62,186 bases of DNA from assembly GCA_002337925.1 (NCBI GenBank), contig DDHB01000003.1, forward strand, positions 1 to 62,186, in the 5' to 3' direction. Position numbers and translations under genes: made by a program. Source of the DNA: Sporomusaceae bacterium UBA1887. GTDB lineage: Bacteria; Bacillota; Negativicutes; Sporomusales; DSM-15969. Below are positions 25,038 to 34,281 of this stretch, one piece after another; within the stretch, counting starts at the first letter, position 1; the number at the start of each line of letters is the position of its first letter. Under the pieces are notes generated by a model. It was not told where the DNA came from. It was given only the letters and a program-made list of their open reading frames with translations, and searched no databases.

Positions 25038-26894
25038 ATGAAGGGGTTTTGGCCAGCAAATTTGCGTGGTAAGATGATTATTCTTACTTTGCTTGTTGTT
25101 ACCATTCCGATGGTGGTAGCGGGATATATTATGAAAACCGATGCAGAGGCGGCTTTGCTTGCAGAAAAGGAGCGAAAACTGTTCGGTGCTGCCAGGCTGC
25201 TGGAGCAAAATATTGGCAGCGGTTTTAATGAAATACTGATTAGAGAAAATGCAGAACAGGCGGATGGGAACGCGAAGCTCAAAGTACTTAATCAAGCTTT
25301 GGCTGGATTTACTGATAGGGTAGCGGCCGTATATCCCGGCGTTGGAGCAGGTTACTATGTGTACACACCGGATGTGCAGGGCATTGTAACTTACGGTCCC
25401 AGCAGTCTTTACTCCGGCAAAGTAGGAGTGGTCATCGGTGAGCAGCATCCGGGAATGATGGTCATGCGTACCGGCGAGAGCCGGGTGCAGGTAGGTCCAT
25501 TGGTGAGAGGGAGCATTATGAATGCCATGGTGCCGATCATTCGCAATGAACAGGTAATCGGCTATGTATGGGCTAATGAATTAACCGATGATATTCAGAT
25601 GCAAATTGCGGACATGGAACGCAATATATTTTGGTCGGTTGGTGTTGGTATGGCGCTCAGTATTATCCTGATTTTATGGTTTGCCGATACCATTGTCAGC
25701 GGAGTGAATACCATTAAAGAGGGCTTGAGGCGTATGGAAAAGGACCTCAAAATTCCTATTACAGGGCCAACGGGTGAAATCGGTGAAATTGCAGCAGCTA
25801 TTAATAATATGGCCAAATCGCTTGTAGAAGCGCGAACGTTAACTGAGCATATTATGGATAGTATGACAGACGGTATCATTACGGTTGACAATCACGGAGT
25901 GATAACATCTCTTAATCAAGCGGCTGAACGCCTGACCGGGTATGAGGCAGAGGAAATTGTCGGCGTCGCATATGAAAAAGTATTTTGCCATGGGAAGCGG
26001 TTCAATAGTCTGCTTCTTGATACGCTCCGGACGGGTAAGAGCCATCTCGGCCAGGAGACTGATTATCCGGTGCGGACCGGAACCATTCATATTAGTACCA
26101 GTACGACCCGTCTGCGCAATGCGAATGAGGAAATAATCGGAGCAGTTGTTGTTTTCCGTGATCTTACAGCCAATCACCGTTTGGAACAGCAGGTCAAACG
26201 GGCGGACCGGCTGGCAGCCCTGGGGGAATTGATGGCAGGAGTAGCTCATGAGGTGCGAAACCCTCTTACCAGTATTAAAGGATTTGTTCAATATCTGGCT
26301 GATTCAGACAGTGAGGAAGAACGCCGCGAATACACCCCCATTATTATCAGGGAAGTAGACCGAGTGAACCGGATTATTGAAGAACTGCTGTATTTTGCCC
26401 GCCCCAACCCGGCGTCTATTACTACGGTTGACGTAAACAACCTGCTAGAACAAACACTGGTGCTTGTTAAAAATAAAACCGTTCGTAATCTGGTGGAATT
26501 TGATTTGCAGATGGCGGCAGACCTTCCGCTTGTCGAAATGGATGCCGAACAATTTAAACAAGTGTTTCTAAATCTGGTGATCAACGCGATGCAAGCTATG
26601 CAGAGACAGGGAATAATTACAATACGAACAGCCTGGAATAAAGAAGCATCCCGGGTATGTATTTCTTTTACTGATACTGGTGTGGGAATTGCAGAACAAG
26701 ATGCAGTTAAAATTTTTGATCCCTTTTACACCACTAAAGAAACCGGTACCGGTCTTGGATTGCCCGTGGTTCATCGCATTGTCACGGCCCACCAGGGACA
26801 AATCAAGGTAGACAGCGTTGTCGGGCAGGGAACGACTATCACGGTAAATATTCCCCTTCGGCAAAGAGGAGAGGATGAAGATCATGCGGTCTAA
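25038..26894 (+). CDS. Membrane sensor histidine kinase (AtoS/ZraS-like)
   Basis: 618 residues. Order: N-terminal membrane segment (about 14-32), extracytoplasmic sensor of the single-Cache type, second membrane segment (about 198-220), HAMP, PAS (about 278-390), HisKA and HATPase. The phosphorylated residue is His404 in MAGVAHEVRNPLTS; the ATPase has NLVINAMQAM, FTDTGVGIAE and GTGLGLPV boxes. It would phosphorylate the sigma-54 regulator encoded next, whose start it overlaps. Because the fatty-acid uptake genes follow, the signal may be a short-chain acid such as acetoacetate or butyrate. The gene is itself preceded by a sigma-54 promoter, which suggests autoregulation. Confidence 0.9.
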   Translation: MKGFWPANLRGKMIILTLLVVTIPMVVAGYIMKTDAEAALLAEKERKLFGAARLLEQNIGSGFNEILIRENAEQADGNAKLKVLNQALAGFTDRVAAVYPGVGAGYYVYTPDVQGIVTYGPSSLYSGKVGVVIGEQHPGMMVMRTGESRVQVGPLVRGSIMNAMVPIIRNEQVIGYVWANELTDDIQMQIADMERNIFWSVGVGMALSIILILWFADTIVSGVNTIKEGLRRMEKDLKIPITGPTGEIGEIAAAINNMAKSLVEARTLTEHIMDSMTDGIITVDNHGVITSLNQAAERLTGYEAEEIVGVAYEKVFCHGKRFNSLLLDTLRTGKSHLGQETDYPVRTGTIHISTSTTRLRNANEEIIGAVVVFRDLTANHRLEQQVKRADRLAALGELMAGVAHEVRNPLTSIKGFVQYLADSDSEEERREYTPIIIREVDRVNRIIEELLYFARPNPASITTVDVNNLLEQTLVLVKNKTVRNLVEFDLQMAADLPLVEMDAEQFKQVFLNLVINAMQAMQRQGIITIRTAWNKEASRVCISFTDTGVGIAEQDAVKIFDPFYTTKETGTGLGLPVVHRIVTAHQGQIKVDSVVGQGTTITVNIPLRQRGEDEDHAV

Positions 26895-28254
26895 TTGGAC
26901 GATTTTGGTAGTTGATGATGAAGAGAGTGTTCGCAAACTGCTGACGGCGGTTTTGAAAAAAGAGGGCTATACAGTTGAGACGGCGGATGATGGGCAGCAG
27001 GCTGTTGAAAAAGCCCGTCTTATTAAACCGGCATTAGTGATTATGGATATTCGCATGCCTCATTTGGATGGTTTATCCGCATTTAAGGCGATCCGTGAGG
27101 AGAATAAAGAGGTTCTCGTTATATTAATGACTGCTTTTGCTGCAGTGGAAACGGCGGTTGAAGCTGTTAAGCTCGGAGCCTATGATTATATTATTAAGCC
27201 GTTTAATATCGATGAAGTAAAACTGCTGATCAAGAGGGCTATGCAAGTACAGACTCTTACGGAAGAAGTAAAGGTGCTGCGCGAGGAATTATACAGTAAC
27301 TACCGTCTGGACAAGCTGCTGACAAACAGTCCCAAAATGCAGGAGCTATACCGGATTATCGGTAAGGTTGCGAGCACAAATGCAACCGTATTAATCACCG
27401 GTGAAAGCGGCACAGGCAAAGAACTGATTGCCAACACGATTCATTATAACAGCCAGCGCAGCCATGGGCCGCTGATTAAAATTAATTGTGGCGCCTTGCC
27501 GGAATCCTTGCTGGAAAGCGAGTTATTTGGTCATGAAAAAGGTGCATTTACCGGTGCTGCAGCACGTAAACTGGGGCGCTTTGAGCTGGCAAATAAAGGA
27601 ACGATTTTCTTGGATGAAATTGGTGAGGTTTCACAGGCCTTGCAGGTAAAGTTGCTGCGGGTGCTGCAAGAACGGGAGTTTGAGCGGGTAGGTGGAACAG
27701 AGCCGATTAAGACCGATATTCGCATAATTGCTGCGACAAATCGCTGCTTAGAGGAAATGGTGGCGAAAGGTACTTTCCGGGAAGATCTGTATTACCGGCT
27801 GAATGTCGTATATATTCATGTACCGCCTTTGCGTGAACGAAGAGAAGATATTCCTTTATTAGCTGACTACTTTTTGCACAAGTATGCCCAGGAAAACAAT
27901 AAAACCATGTCCATGTTTGATCAGGAAACCTGTTCACTGCTAGCAGATTATCACTGGCCTGGCAACGTGCGTGAACTGGCCAATGTTATCGAAAGGGCAG
28001 TGATTATGAGCACCGGCTGTGTTATTTTTCCCGAGGATTTGCCTCAGTCGCTCAGTCGTCAGCAAATTCTTGCAATGGAAGCAAGCAGCGATTATACAGG
28101 TCAGTCTCTGAAGGAAATTATTAAACAGGTCGAGCGCAATATCATTAAACAGGCACTTGCCAATAATAATGGCAATAAGGTGAAAACTGCCAAAGACCTT
28201 GCTATGAGCAGAAGGGCGTTGCTTTATAAAATTGAAGAGTATGAACTTTGCTAG
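26884..28254 (+). CDS. Sigma-54-dependent response regulator (AtoC-like)
   Basis: 456 residues from ATG 26884; another ATG at 26875 abuts the GGAGAGG ribosome site and is less likely. Receiver domain with phosphoacceptor D55 in VIMDIRMPHLDG, then an AAA+ domain with Walker A GESGTGKE, the sigma-54-contacting GAFTGA loop, Walker B FLDEIGEV and the arginine-finger region, and a C-terminal Fis-type helix-turn-helix (KTAKDLAMSRRALLYKI). It overlaps the kinase gene by 11 bases. It should activate the -24/-12 promoter at 28387 ahead of atoDAE and probably its own at 24968. Confidence 0.93.
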   Translation: MRSNWTILVVDDEESVRKLLTAVLKKEGYTVETADDGQQAVEKARLIKPALVIMDIRMPHLDGLSAFKAIREENKEVLVILMTAFAAVETAVEAVKLGAYDYIIKPFNIDEVKLLIKRAMQVQTLTEEVKVLREELYSNYRLDKLLTNSPKMQELYRIIGKVASTNATVLITGESGTGKELIANTIHYNSQRSHGPLIKINCGALPESLLESELFGHEKGAFTGAAARKLGRFELANKGTIFLDEIGEVSQALQVKLLRVLQEREFERVGGTEPIKTDIRIIAATNRCLEEMVAKGTFREDLYYRLNVVYIHVPPLRERREDIPLLADYFLHKYAQENNKTMSMFDQETCSLLADYHWPGNVRELANVIERAVIMSTGCVIFPEDLPQSLSRQQILAMEASSDYTGQSLKEIIKQVERNIIKQALANNNGNKVKTAKDLAMSRRALLYKIEEYELC

Positions 28255-28341
28255 TGCCTAGCCAAAAGTTTAGTTGATAAGGTACTGCTGTATAAAAAAT
28301 AGTCACTGTGCAACAAATATCAGCTTTTCTCTACTTGTTTC

Positions 28342-28374
28342 CGGCTTTTGCGTACTGCAAAAGCTGTTTTTTTT
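28342..28374 (+). terminator. Terminator after the sigma-54 regulator gene
   Basis: GGCTTTTGC pairs with GCAAAAGCT around a five-base loop, followed by GTTTTTTTT (28366-28374). Confidence 0.88.
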
Positions 28375-28386
28375 ACGCTAGTTTCA

Positions 28387-28404
28387 TTGGCATGACTCTT
28401 GCAA
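28387..28404 (+). promoter_or_regulatory. Sigma-54 (-24/-12) promoter of atoD-atoA-atoE
   Basis: TTGGCATGACTCTTGCA has GG at 28389-28390 and GC at 28401-28402, exactly ten bases apart, and matches the TGGCAYG-N4-TTGCA consensus almost perfectly. It lies 57 bases before atoD and just downstream of the regulator's terminator. Confidence 0.9.
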
Positions 28405-28460
28405 TATGTAATGTGGAATGCTATTTCATCAATTAACACAATTCCAGGAGGTGCTGCTAC

Positions 28461-29120
28461 ATGGACAAACTAACAACAATCCAGCAAGTTTCTGCCTCTT
28501 TTCAGACCGGAATGACGGTAATGATTGGCGGATTTCTGGCTGTTGGTACTCCAACTGTTCTAGTAAATGCGTTGCTTGAAACAGGAGTGAATGATTTAAC
28601 GCTGATTGGCAATGATACTGCTTTCCCTGACAGCGGTGTTGGTGTACTTGTCGTTAACAAGCGAGTAAAAAAAGCAATTGTTTCGCACATCGGCACGAAT
28701 CCCGAGACCGGACGACAAATGATGGCCGGTGAAATGCAAGTCGATCTGGTACCACAGGGAACGTTGGCTGAAAGAATCAGAGCTGCCGGTGCAGGACTGG
28801 GGGGAGTGCTTACTCCTACCGGTGTAGGTACGATTGTAGAGGAAGGTAAACAGAAGTTAACTGTCGACGGTAAGGAGTATTTGCTGGAAAAGGCGCTTAA
28901 AGCTGATCTTGCCCTTATCAAAGCCAAAAAGGCGGACAAAGCGGGGAATCTAATTTACAATAAATCGGCCCGTAACTTTAACCCGGTGATGGCCTTGGCT
29001 GCTGACCTGGTAATTGCTGAAGTGGAGGAGCTTGTTGAAGTTGGACAGCTTGATCCTGATGAAGTTATGACCCCCGGCATATTAGTTGACAAAATCATCG
29101 TTTCAGGGGAGGCGAAATAG
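28461..29120 (+). CDS. atoD: Short-chain acyl-CoA transferase, alpha subunit
   Basis: 219 residues, the normal size for the alpha subunit of class I CoA transferases. The CoA-contacting glycine region is seen early (MTVMIGGFLAVGTP), followed by LIGNDTAFPDSGVG and GVLTPTGVGT. With the beta subunit encoded next it moves CoA between an acyl-CoA donor (such as acetyl-CoA) and a short-chain or keto acid. AGGAGG precedes ATG 28461. Co-transcription with a fatty-acid permease gene and a sigma-54 regulator matches the ato system of enteric bacteria. Confidence 0.92.
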   Translation: MDKLTTIQQVSASFQTGMTVMIGGFLAVGTPTVLVNALLETGVNDLTLIGNDTAFPDSGVGVLVVNKRVKKAIVSHIGTNPETGRQMMAGEMQVDLVPQGTLAERIRAAGAGLGGVLTPTGVGTIVEEGKQKLTVDGKEYLLEKALKADLALIKAKKADKAGNLIYNKSARNFNPVMALAADLVIAEVEELVEVGQLDPDEVMTPGILVDKIIVSGEAK

Positions 29121-29768
29121 ATGGAAGCAAAAGAGATTATCGCCCGCCGTGTTGCGGCAGAGCTCAAAGACGGGGATGTTGTGAATCTTGGTATCGGCTT
29201 GCCGACGCTGGTAACTAATTATTTACCGGAAGGAATTACTGTTACCCTCCATTCGGAGAATGGTTTTACCGGCCTTGGGCCAGTGCAGGGCGAGCCTGAT
29301 CCTGATCTTGTTAACGCCGGAGGAAAACCAGCCGGAATTCTTCCGGGCGGTGCCGTATTTGACAGCCTTATGTCCTTTACACTGGTAAGAGGCGGTCATG
29401 TAGATGTAACCGTACTTGGCGGCCTCCAGGCTGACCAGCACGGCAATCTGGCTAATTGGATGGTTCCAGGCAAAATGGTTCCTGGTATGGGCGGAGCAAT
29501 GGATCTGGTAGCAGGTGCCAAAAAAGTAATCGTTGCCATGGAGCATACTGCTAAGGGAGCTCCTAAGATCCTGAAAGAATGCACATTGCCACTGACCGGC
29601 AAAGGCGTAGTTTCCATGATTGTAACGGAACTGGCAGTTTTCCGGATCACCGAAGGAAAGCTGATTTTGGAAGAAATTGCTCCAGGCGTTGATGTTGCAG
29701 CTGTTAAAGCAGGTACCGAAGCAGAATTTATTGTTCACTCTGAAATAACGACGATGAAAGGACTGTAA
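29121..29768 (+). CDS. atoA: Short-chain acyl-CoA transferase, beta subunit
   Basis: 215 residues. The catalytic glutamate is E46 in the SENGFTGLGP motif. Further family motifs are GIGLPTLV near the N-terminus, GGHVDVTVLGGLQAD and NWMVPGKMVPGMGGAMDL. The ATG directly follows the stop of the alpha-subunit gene, so the two are translationally coupled. It completes the heteromeric CoA transferase. Acetoacetate, butyrate or a related acid is the likely substrate; 3-oxoadipate transferases are a more distant possibility. Confidence 0.93.
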   Translation: MEAKEIIARRVAAELKDGDVVNLGIGLPTLVTNYLPEGITVTLHSENGFTGLGPVQGEPDPDLVNAGGKPAGILPGGAVFDSLMSFTLVRGGHVDVTVLGGLQADQHGNLANWMVPGKMVPGMGGAMDLVAGAKKVIVAMEHTAKGAPKILKECTLPLTGKGVVSMIVTELAVFRITEGKLILEEIAPGVDVAAVKAGTEAEFIVHSEITTMKGL

Positions 29769-29772
29769 TACG

Positions 29773-31095
29773 ATGATACAAGCAATATCCCGAGCCCTTA
29801 CTACTTTTGTAGGCCGGTTTTTACCTGATCCGCTGGTTTTTGCTATCCTATTGATTATTTTGACATTCATTTTGGGGATCACGCTCACACCAAGCAGCCC
29901 CATGGATATGGTTAATATGTTTGGTGACGGTTTCTGGAATCTTCTGGCATTCTCTATGCAGATGGCGCTCGTATTAGTTACCGGTCATGCTTTGGCAAGT
30001 TCGCCCTTGCTGCGCAGGGGAATGAGCAGCCTGGCTTCGCTGGCAAAAACGCCGGCTCAGGGTGTTATGCTCGTTACTTTTATGTCGGCGATTTGCTGCA
30101 TTATCAACTGGGGCTTTGGTTTGGTCGTAGGTGCGCTGTTTGCCCGCGAAGTGGCCCGGCGGGTGCCTAAATCAGACTATCGTTTGCTGATTGCCAGTGC
30201 TTATATCGGCTTCCTTACCTGGCACGGCGGTTTGTCCGGCTCTGTTCCGTTAGTAGCTGCCACGAAAGGAAATCCGATAGAAAAATTGGCAGGCATTATT
30301 CCCTTATCCCAAACTATTTTCACTCCTTACAATATCTTTATTACAGTTGCGCTTATTGTAACGCTGCCATTCTTGTGCCGTATGATGATGCCTAAAGAAA
30401 GTGATGTAATTGCAGTTGATCCGGCACTTCTTGCAGAAGAACCTTCTACTGCCAAAAAACTTGGACCTAATGCTACTTTTGCGGAAAAATTAGAAGAAAG
30501 TCCGCTTCTGTCCTTGGTAATCGGCGTTTTCGGTACGATCTATCTGATTATGTATTTTATGAAAAACGGCTTTAATATGAACATCAATACCGTTAACCTT
30601 ATATTCTTTACTGCCGGTATCGTATTGCACAAAACACCGATGTCGTACATGCGGGCCGTAACGAATGCTGCTCGTGGAACTGCCGGGATTCTTGTTCAAT
30701 TCCCGTTATATGCGGCTATTCAGGTTATGATGGAACATTCCGGGCTGGGCGGCATTATTACAAACTGGTTTGTTAATATTGCCACAAAAGAAACATTCCC
30801 TGTTTTGGCCTTCTTTAGCTCCGGGATCATTAATTTTGCAGTTCCTTCCGGCGGTGGTCACTGGGTTGTACAAGGTCCGTTTGTCATTCCGGCCGCTCAG
30901 GCTCTGGGTGCTGATTTAGGAAAAGCTGCAATGGCAATTGCTTACGGAGAAGCGTGGATGAATATGGCGCAGCCTTTCTGGGCGCTGCCGGCGCTGGCTA
31001 TTGCAGGTCTTGGTGTTCGCGATATCATGGGGTATTGTGTAACCTCCCTGATTTGGTCTGGTATTATCTTCATTGTTGGTCTGCACTTCTTCTAA
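29773..31095 (+). CDS. atoE: Short-chain fatty acid transporter (AtoE)
   Basis: 440 residues with about ten to twelve membrane segments, matching the AtoE family (Escherichia coli AtoE, 440 residues). Diagnostic stretches are SPMDMVNMFGDGFWNLLAFS, INWGFGLVVGALFAREVARR and the C-terminal FAVPSGGGHWVVQGPF. It should import short-chain fatty acids for activation by the CoA transferase. It begins four bases after atoA and ends at a strong terminator, closing the three-gene operon. Confidence 0.93.
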   Translation: MIQAISRALTTFVGRFLPDPLVFAILLIILTFILGITLTPSSPMDMVNMFGDGFWNLLAFSMQMALVLVTGHALASSPLLRRGMSSLASLAKTPAQGVMLVTFMSAICCIINWGFGLVVGALFAREVARRVPKSDYRLLIASAYIGFLTWHGGLSGSVPLVAATKGNPIEKLAGIIPLSQTIFTPYNIFITVALIVTLPFLCRMMMPKESDVIAVDPALLAEEPSTAKKLGPNATFAEKLEESPLLSLVIGVFGTIYLIMYFMKNGFNMNINTVNLIFFTAGIVLHKTPMSYMRAVTNAARGTAGILVQFPLYAAIQVMMEHSGLGGIITNWFVNIATKETFPVLAFFSSGIINFAVPSGGGHWVVQGPFVIPAAQALGADLGKAAMAIAYGEAWMNMAQPFWALPALAIAGLGVRDIMGYCVTSLIWSGIIFIVGLHFF

Positions 31096-31111
31096 ATAAA
31101 CAAATCACGAT

Positions 31112-31160
31112 AAGCTGCTTACTTTTGCCATATGGTAAAAGTAAGCAGCTTTATTTTTTA
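31112..31160 (+). terminator. Terminator of the ato operon
   Basis: AAGCTGCTTACTTTT (31112-31126) pairs perfectly with AAAAGTAAGCAGCTT (31137-31151), followed by TATTTTTTA. Confidence 0.9.
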
Positions 31161-31200
31161 AACATCTAAAAAAAACACAAAAAATTCAAAAAAAACAGTA

Positions 31201-31230
31201 TTACACTATAAAGAGGCAAGCAGGTACAAT
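31201..31230 (+). promoter_or_regulatory. Possible sigma-A promoter of the TRAP-transporter operon
   Basis: TTACAC (31201-31206), 18-base spacer, TACAAT (31225-31230), 39 bases before the GTG start. The -35 match is weak. Confidence 0.4.
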
Positions 31231-31269
31231 AGTAAAGAAAAGAATATTCAAACAAAGGGGGTAAGATAA

Positions 31270-31770
31270 GTGCAAATGCTGCGCAAATTTGTATTAGCTG
31301 TGGATAATTGGCTGGAAACATTTGCTTTGTTAGCGCTGCTTTCAATGATTTTCATTGTTACTATGCAGGTCGTGACGCGGAAATTATTTAATTTTGTTTT
31401 CTTTTGGTCTGAAGAAGTTACGCTGCTGTTGTTAGTGTGGTTTGCTTTTATGGGAATGGCGATCGGCTTCAGAGAAGGTCTTCATTTGGCAATGGACACA
31501 ATTGACAGTTATTTACCAGTTAAGCTTGTCACTATATTGGATCGTTTTATTGAAATTTGTACGTTTGCTTTTGGACTTTATTTAATTATTCAAGGTTTTG
31601 ATTTTACCGTTCTTATGAGTGAATCAACATTGCCGGCAACAAAATTGCCTTCTAGCGTAGTCTACGCCGTAATGCCCGTAAGCGGGATCATGGTCTGTGC
31701 CTATGCAGCACTGCAGTTTTTTGGTGTTGATACCCGTCGGCATCAGGGACTGGAAGAGGGGGCTGAATAA
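31270..31770 (+). CDS. TRAP transporter small permease (DctQ)
   Basis: 166 residues with four membrane segments, the usual DctQ size and topology. FWSEEVTLLLLVWFAFMGMA and FREGLHLAMD are family-typical. GTG start at 31270 behind GGGGG. Its stop overlaps the start of the large permease gene by one base. It forms the membrane part of a secondary, ion-driven uptake system. The downstream uronate genes suggest a hexuronate or related sugar acid as cargo. Confidence 0.92.
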   Translation: MQMLRKFVLAVDNWLETFALLALLSMIFIVTMQVVTRKLFNFVFFWSEEVTLLLLVWFAFMGMAIGFREGLHLAMDTIDSYLPVKLVTILDRFIEICTFAFGLYLIIQGFDFTVLMSESTLPATKLPSSVVYAVMPVSGIMVCAYAALQFFGVDTRRHQGLEEGAE

Positions 31771-33062
31771 TGGAAGATCAAGCAATAGCATCAATTTTAT
31801 TGGGAGTAAGCTTCTTAGTACTGATCCTGCTCCGTTTTCCAATCGCTCTTACACTGGTCGGATCGACAATGCTTACCGTTATGTATATGGATATTCCTCT
31901 GCCGGTAGTCGGGCAGCAAATGATTCAAGGAATTAGCAGTTATTCGCTTCTGGCGATTCCGTTCTTTATTTTGACCGGACAAATAATGGGTGAAGGCGGT
32001 CTGGCCTTGCGGCTGGTAAACATGGCCAATCTGTTGGTTGGACGTGTGCGGGGCGGCTTGGCGCTTGTCAATAGTGTAGCCTGTATGTTTTTTGGTAATA
32101 TCTCAGGTTCGGCAGTAGCAGATGCATCTTCAGTTGGTTCGGTTATGATTCCCATGATGCAAAAAAAAGGTTACGATGCTGACTATTCTGTGGGTGTAAC
32201 AATTTCGTCGGCTATTCAGGGCGTAGTTGTACCTCCCAGTCATAATTTGGTGCTTTACTCCATTGCCGCAGGCGGTATTTCAATAAAAGCATTATTTTTA
32301 GCAGGTATCGTACCTGGTTTTGTCCTATTAACTTCTCTAATGGTTACTGGCTATGTTATTGCGGTAAAGCGGGGGTATCAAAAAAGTGATCCCGTTCCTC
32401 GCAGTGAGATCCCGGGCATTCTGACGCATGGTATCCTTTCTATGACACCAGCTGTCATTATTCTAGGCGGTATTATAACCGGCTGGTTCACGGCAACTGA
32501 ATCCGGAGCGATGGCTGCCACTTATGCATTCGTGCTTGCCTTCCTGGGATACCGGGAAGTACCGATTACGCGCATGTGGACTGTGCTTAAGCGGACGTTT
32601 CGAATTGTACTGATGGTATTTTTCCTGATTGCGGCTTCCAATGCTTTTGGCTGGATGCTGGCTTATCTGAAAATACCAGATTTAATTACACAATTATTTT
32701 TGGAAGTATCAAACAACCCGTTTGTGATTTTACTGCTCATAAACATCCTGTTGCTCATTTTAGGCGGTCCAATGGATATGGCTCCGATGATTCTCATTAT
32801 GACGCCGATATTATTACCGGTAGCAGTTAAATTGGGGATGGACCCTGTTCACTTTGGCATCCTGCTAATCTTGAATTCAGGGATGGGTTTATTGACACCG
32901 CCGGTTGGGACGGTATTGTTTGTTGGGTGTGCAATTGGTAAAATATCGGTACACGCTGGCACCAAGGCAATGTTACCTTTCTTTTATGCCATGATAGTTG
33001 TACTGATGCTCATAACCTATATTCCGCAGATTTCAATGTGGCTGCCCACAATGTTTAAATAA
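31770..33062 (+). CDS. TRAP transporter large permease (DctM)
   Basis: 430 residues with about twelve membrane segments, the normal DctM length. Typical motifs are GNISGSAVADASSVG, IPMMQKKGYD, VVPPSHNLVLYS and the LNSGMGLLTPPVG region near the C-terminus. It carries the substrate path coupled to sodium or proton flow. The order small permease, large permease, binding protein is a common TRAP arrangement. Confidence 0.94.
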   Translation: MEDQAIASILLGVSFLVLILLRFPIALTLVGSTMLTVMYMDIPLPVVGQQMIQGISSYSLLAIPFFILTGQIMGEGGLALRLVNMANLLVGRVRGGLALVNSVACMFFGNISGSAVADASSVGSVMIPMMQKKGYDADYSVGVTISSAIQGVVVPPSHNLVLYSIAAGGISIKALFLAGIVPGFVLLTSLMVTGYVIAVKRGYQKSDPVPRSEIPGILTHGILSMTPAVIILGGIITGWFTATESGAMAATYAFVLAFLGYREVPITRMWTVLKRTFRIVLMVFFLIAASNAFGWMLAYLKIPDLITQLFLEVSNNPFVILLLINILLLILGGPMDMAPMILIMTPILLPVAVKLGMDPVHFGILLILNSGMGLLTPPVGTVLFVGCAIGKISVHAGTKAMLPFFYAMIVVLMLITYIPQISMWLPTMFK

Positions 33063-33102
33063 CTAAGGGGATATTCCCAAAAAATTTTAGGGGGATGAAT
33101 AT

Positions 33103-34122
33103 ATGAGATCTAAAAAACTAGCAACTGCTGTCCTGTCCTTATTGGTTGCCGGATCACTGCTGTTCGCCGGCTGTGGTCAAAAACAAGCTGCGCCTGCTGG
33201 TGAGAAAAAAGAAGGGGCTAAATTTACGCTTCGGTTGGCAGAAACTCATCCACCAGATTACCCTACCACTTTAGGTGATAAGAAATTTGCTGAACTAGTT
33301 GGTGAACGGAGTAACGGCCGTATTAAAGTTGAAGTATTTCCGTCTGCTCAGCTAGGAGAAGAAAAAGCAGTTATCGAGCAAGTTCAACTGGGTGCTATTG
33401 AAATGACCCGCGTAAGCTCTGCTCCGCTCGCTGAGTTTAATAAACAATATGGCGCAATGTCATTGCCTTATATTTTTGATAACGATGAACACCTGTGGAA
33501 ATTCCTTGAAGGCCCAATGGGCGTTCAAATGTTGGACGGCTTGGAAAAATCCAAGATGAAAGGCCTGGCTTATTATGATTCCGGTGCTCGCAGCTTCTAT
33601 GGCCGTACACCGTTAAAAAGCCTGAATGATATTAAAGGCCTCAAAATTCGCGTTCAACAGAACAAAATCAACATGGATATGATGTCTGCTTTAGGTGCCA
33701 GCGCAACTCCTATGGGATATGGCGAAGTATTTAGCGCGCTGCAGACAGGCGTTATTGATGCCGCAGAAAACAATTATCCTAGCTACTACTCCTCCAATCA
33801 TTATCAATCGGCCAAGAATTTCATTCTTGATAAACATCAACGGGTTCCTGAAGTATTGCTGATCAGCAAGATTCATTGGGATAAAATGTCCGACGATGAC
33901 AAGAAACTAATTAAGCAAGCCGCTCTTGATTCTGTAAAATTCCAACGGGACGCATGGGCTAAATACGAAAAAGAATCAGAAGCCAAACTGCGTGAAGCTG
34001 GTGTAACCATTACGGAAGTATCTGATGTCAAACCTTGGCAGGATGCTGTAAAACCGGTTATTGACAAATATCAGGCTGACTTCAAAGACGTATTGGATGC
34101 AATTGCTCAAGCACGTAAATAA
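33103..34122 (+). CDS. TRAP transporter substrate-binding lipoprotein (DctP)
   Basis: 339 residues. A lipoprotein signal ends in LLFAGCGQ with the lipidated Cys at about residue 25. The mature part is a DctP fold: KFTLRLAETHPPDYPT, VEVFPSAQLGEEKAVIEQV and the conserved KIRVQQNKINMDMMSALGA, whose Arg normally clamps the carboxylate. FSALQTGVIDAAENN is also typical. It delivers a carboxylated solute, plausibly a hexuronate given the neighbours, to the DctQM pair. A strong terminator follows. Confidence 0.93.
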   Translation: MRSKKLATAVLSLLVAGSLLFAGCGQKQAAPAGEKKEGAKFTLRLAETHPPDYPTTLGDKKFAELVGERSNGRIKVEVFPSAQLGEEKAVIEQVQLGAIEMTRVSSAPLAEFNKQYGAMSLPYIFDNDEHLWKFLEGPMGVQMLDGLEKSKMKGLAYYDSGARSFYGRTPLKSLNDIKGLKIRVQQNKINMDMMSALGASATPMGYGEVFSALQTGVIDAAENNYPSYYSSNHYQSAKNFILDKHQRVPEVLLISKIHWDKMSDDDKKLIKQAALDSVKFQRDAWAKYEKESEAKLREAGVTITEVSDVKPWQDAVKPVIDKYQADFKDVLDAIAQARK

Positions 34123-34173
34123 TAGTAGTGTTATTCCCGGAACCTAAAGTGCAGTCCGGAATGTAATCCTCTC

Positions 34174-34211
34174 AACTCCAGCGAGGCTGCCTGCCTCGCT
34201 GGAGTTTTTAA
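34174..34211 (+). terminator. Terminator after TRAP operon
   Basis: AACTCCAGCGAGG (34174-34186) pairs perfectly with CCTCGCTGGAGTT (34194-34206), followed by TTTAAAA. Confidence 0.9.
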
Positions 34212-34281
34212 AATCTTCAGAGGTATCCGACAGTCATTTGCCGAAATTGATAAGTAAATTTTAAATATTAGGTGAAGGTAT

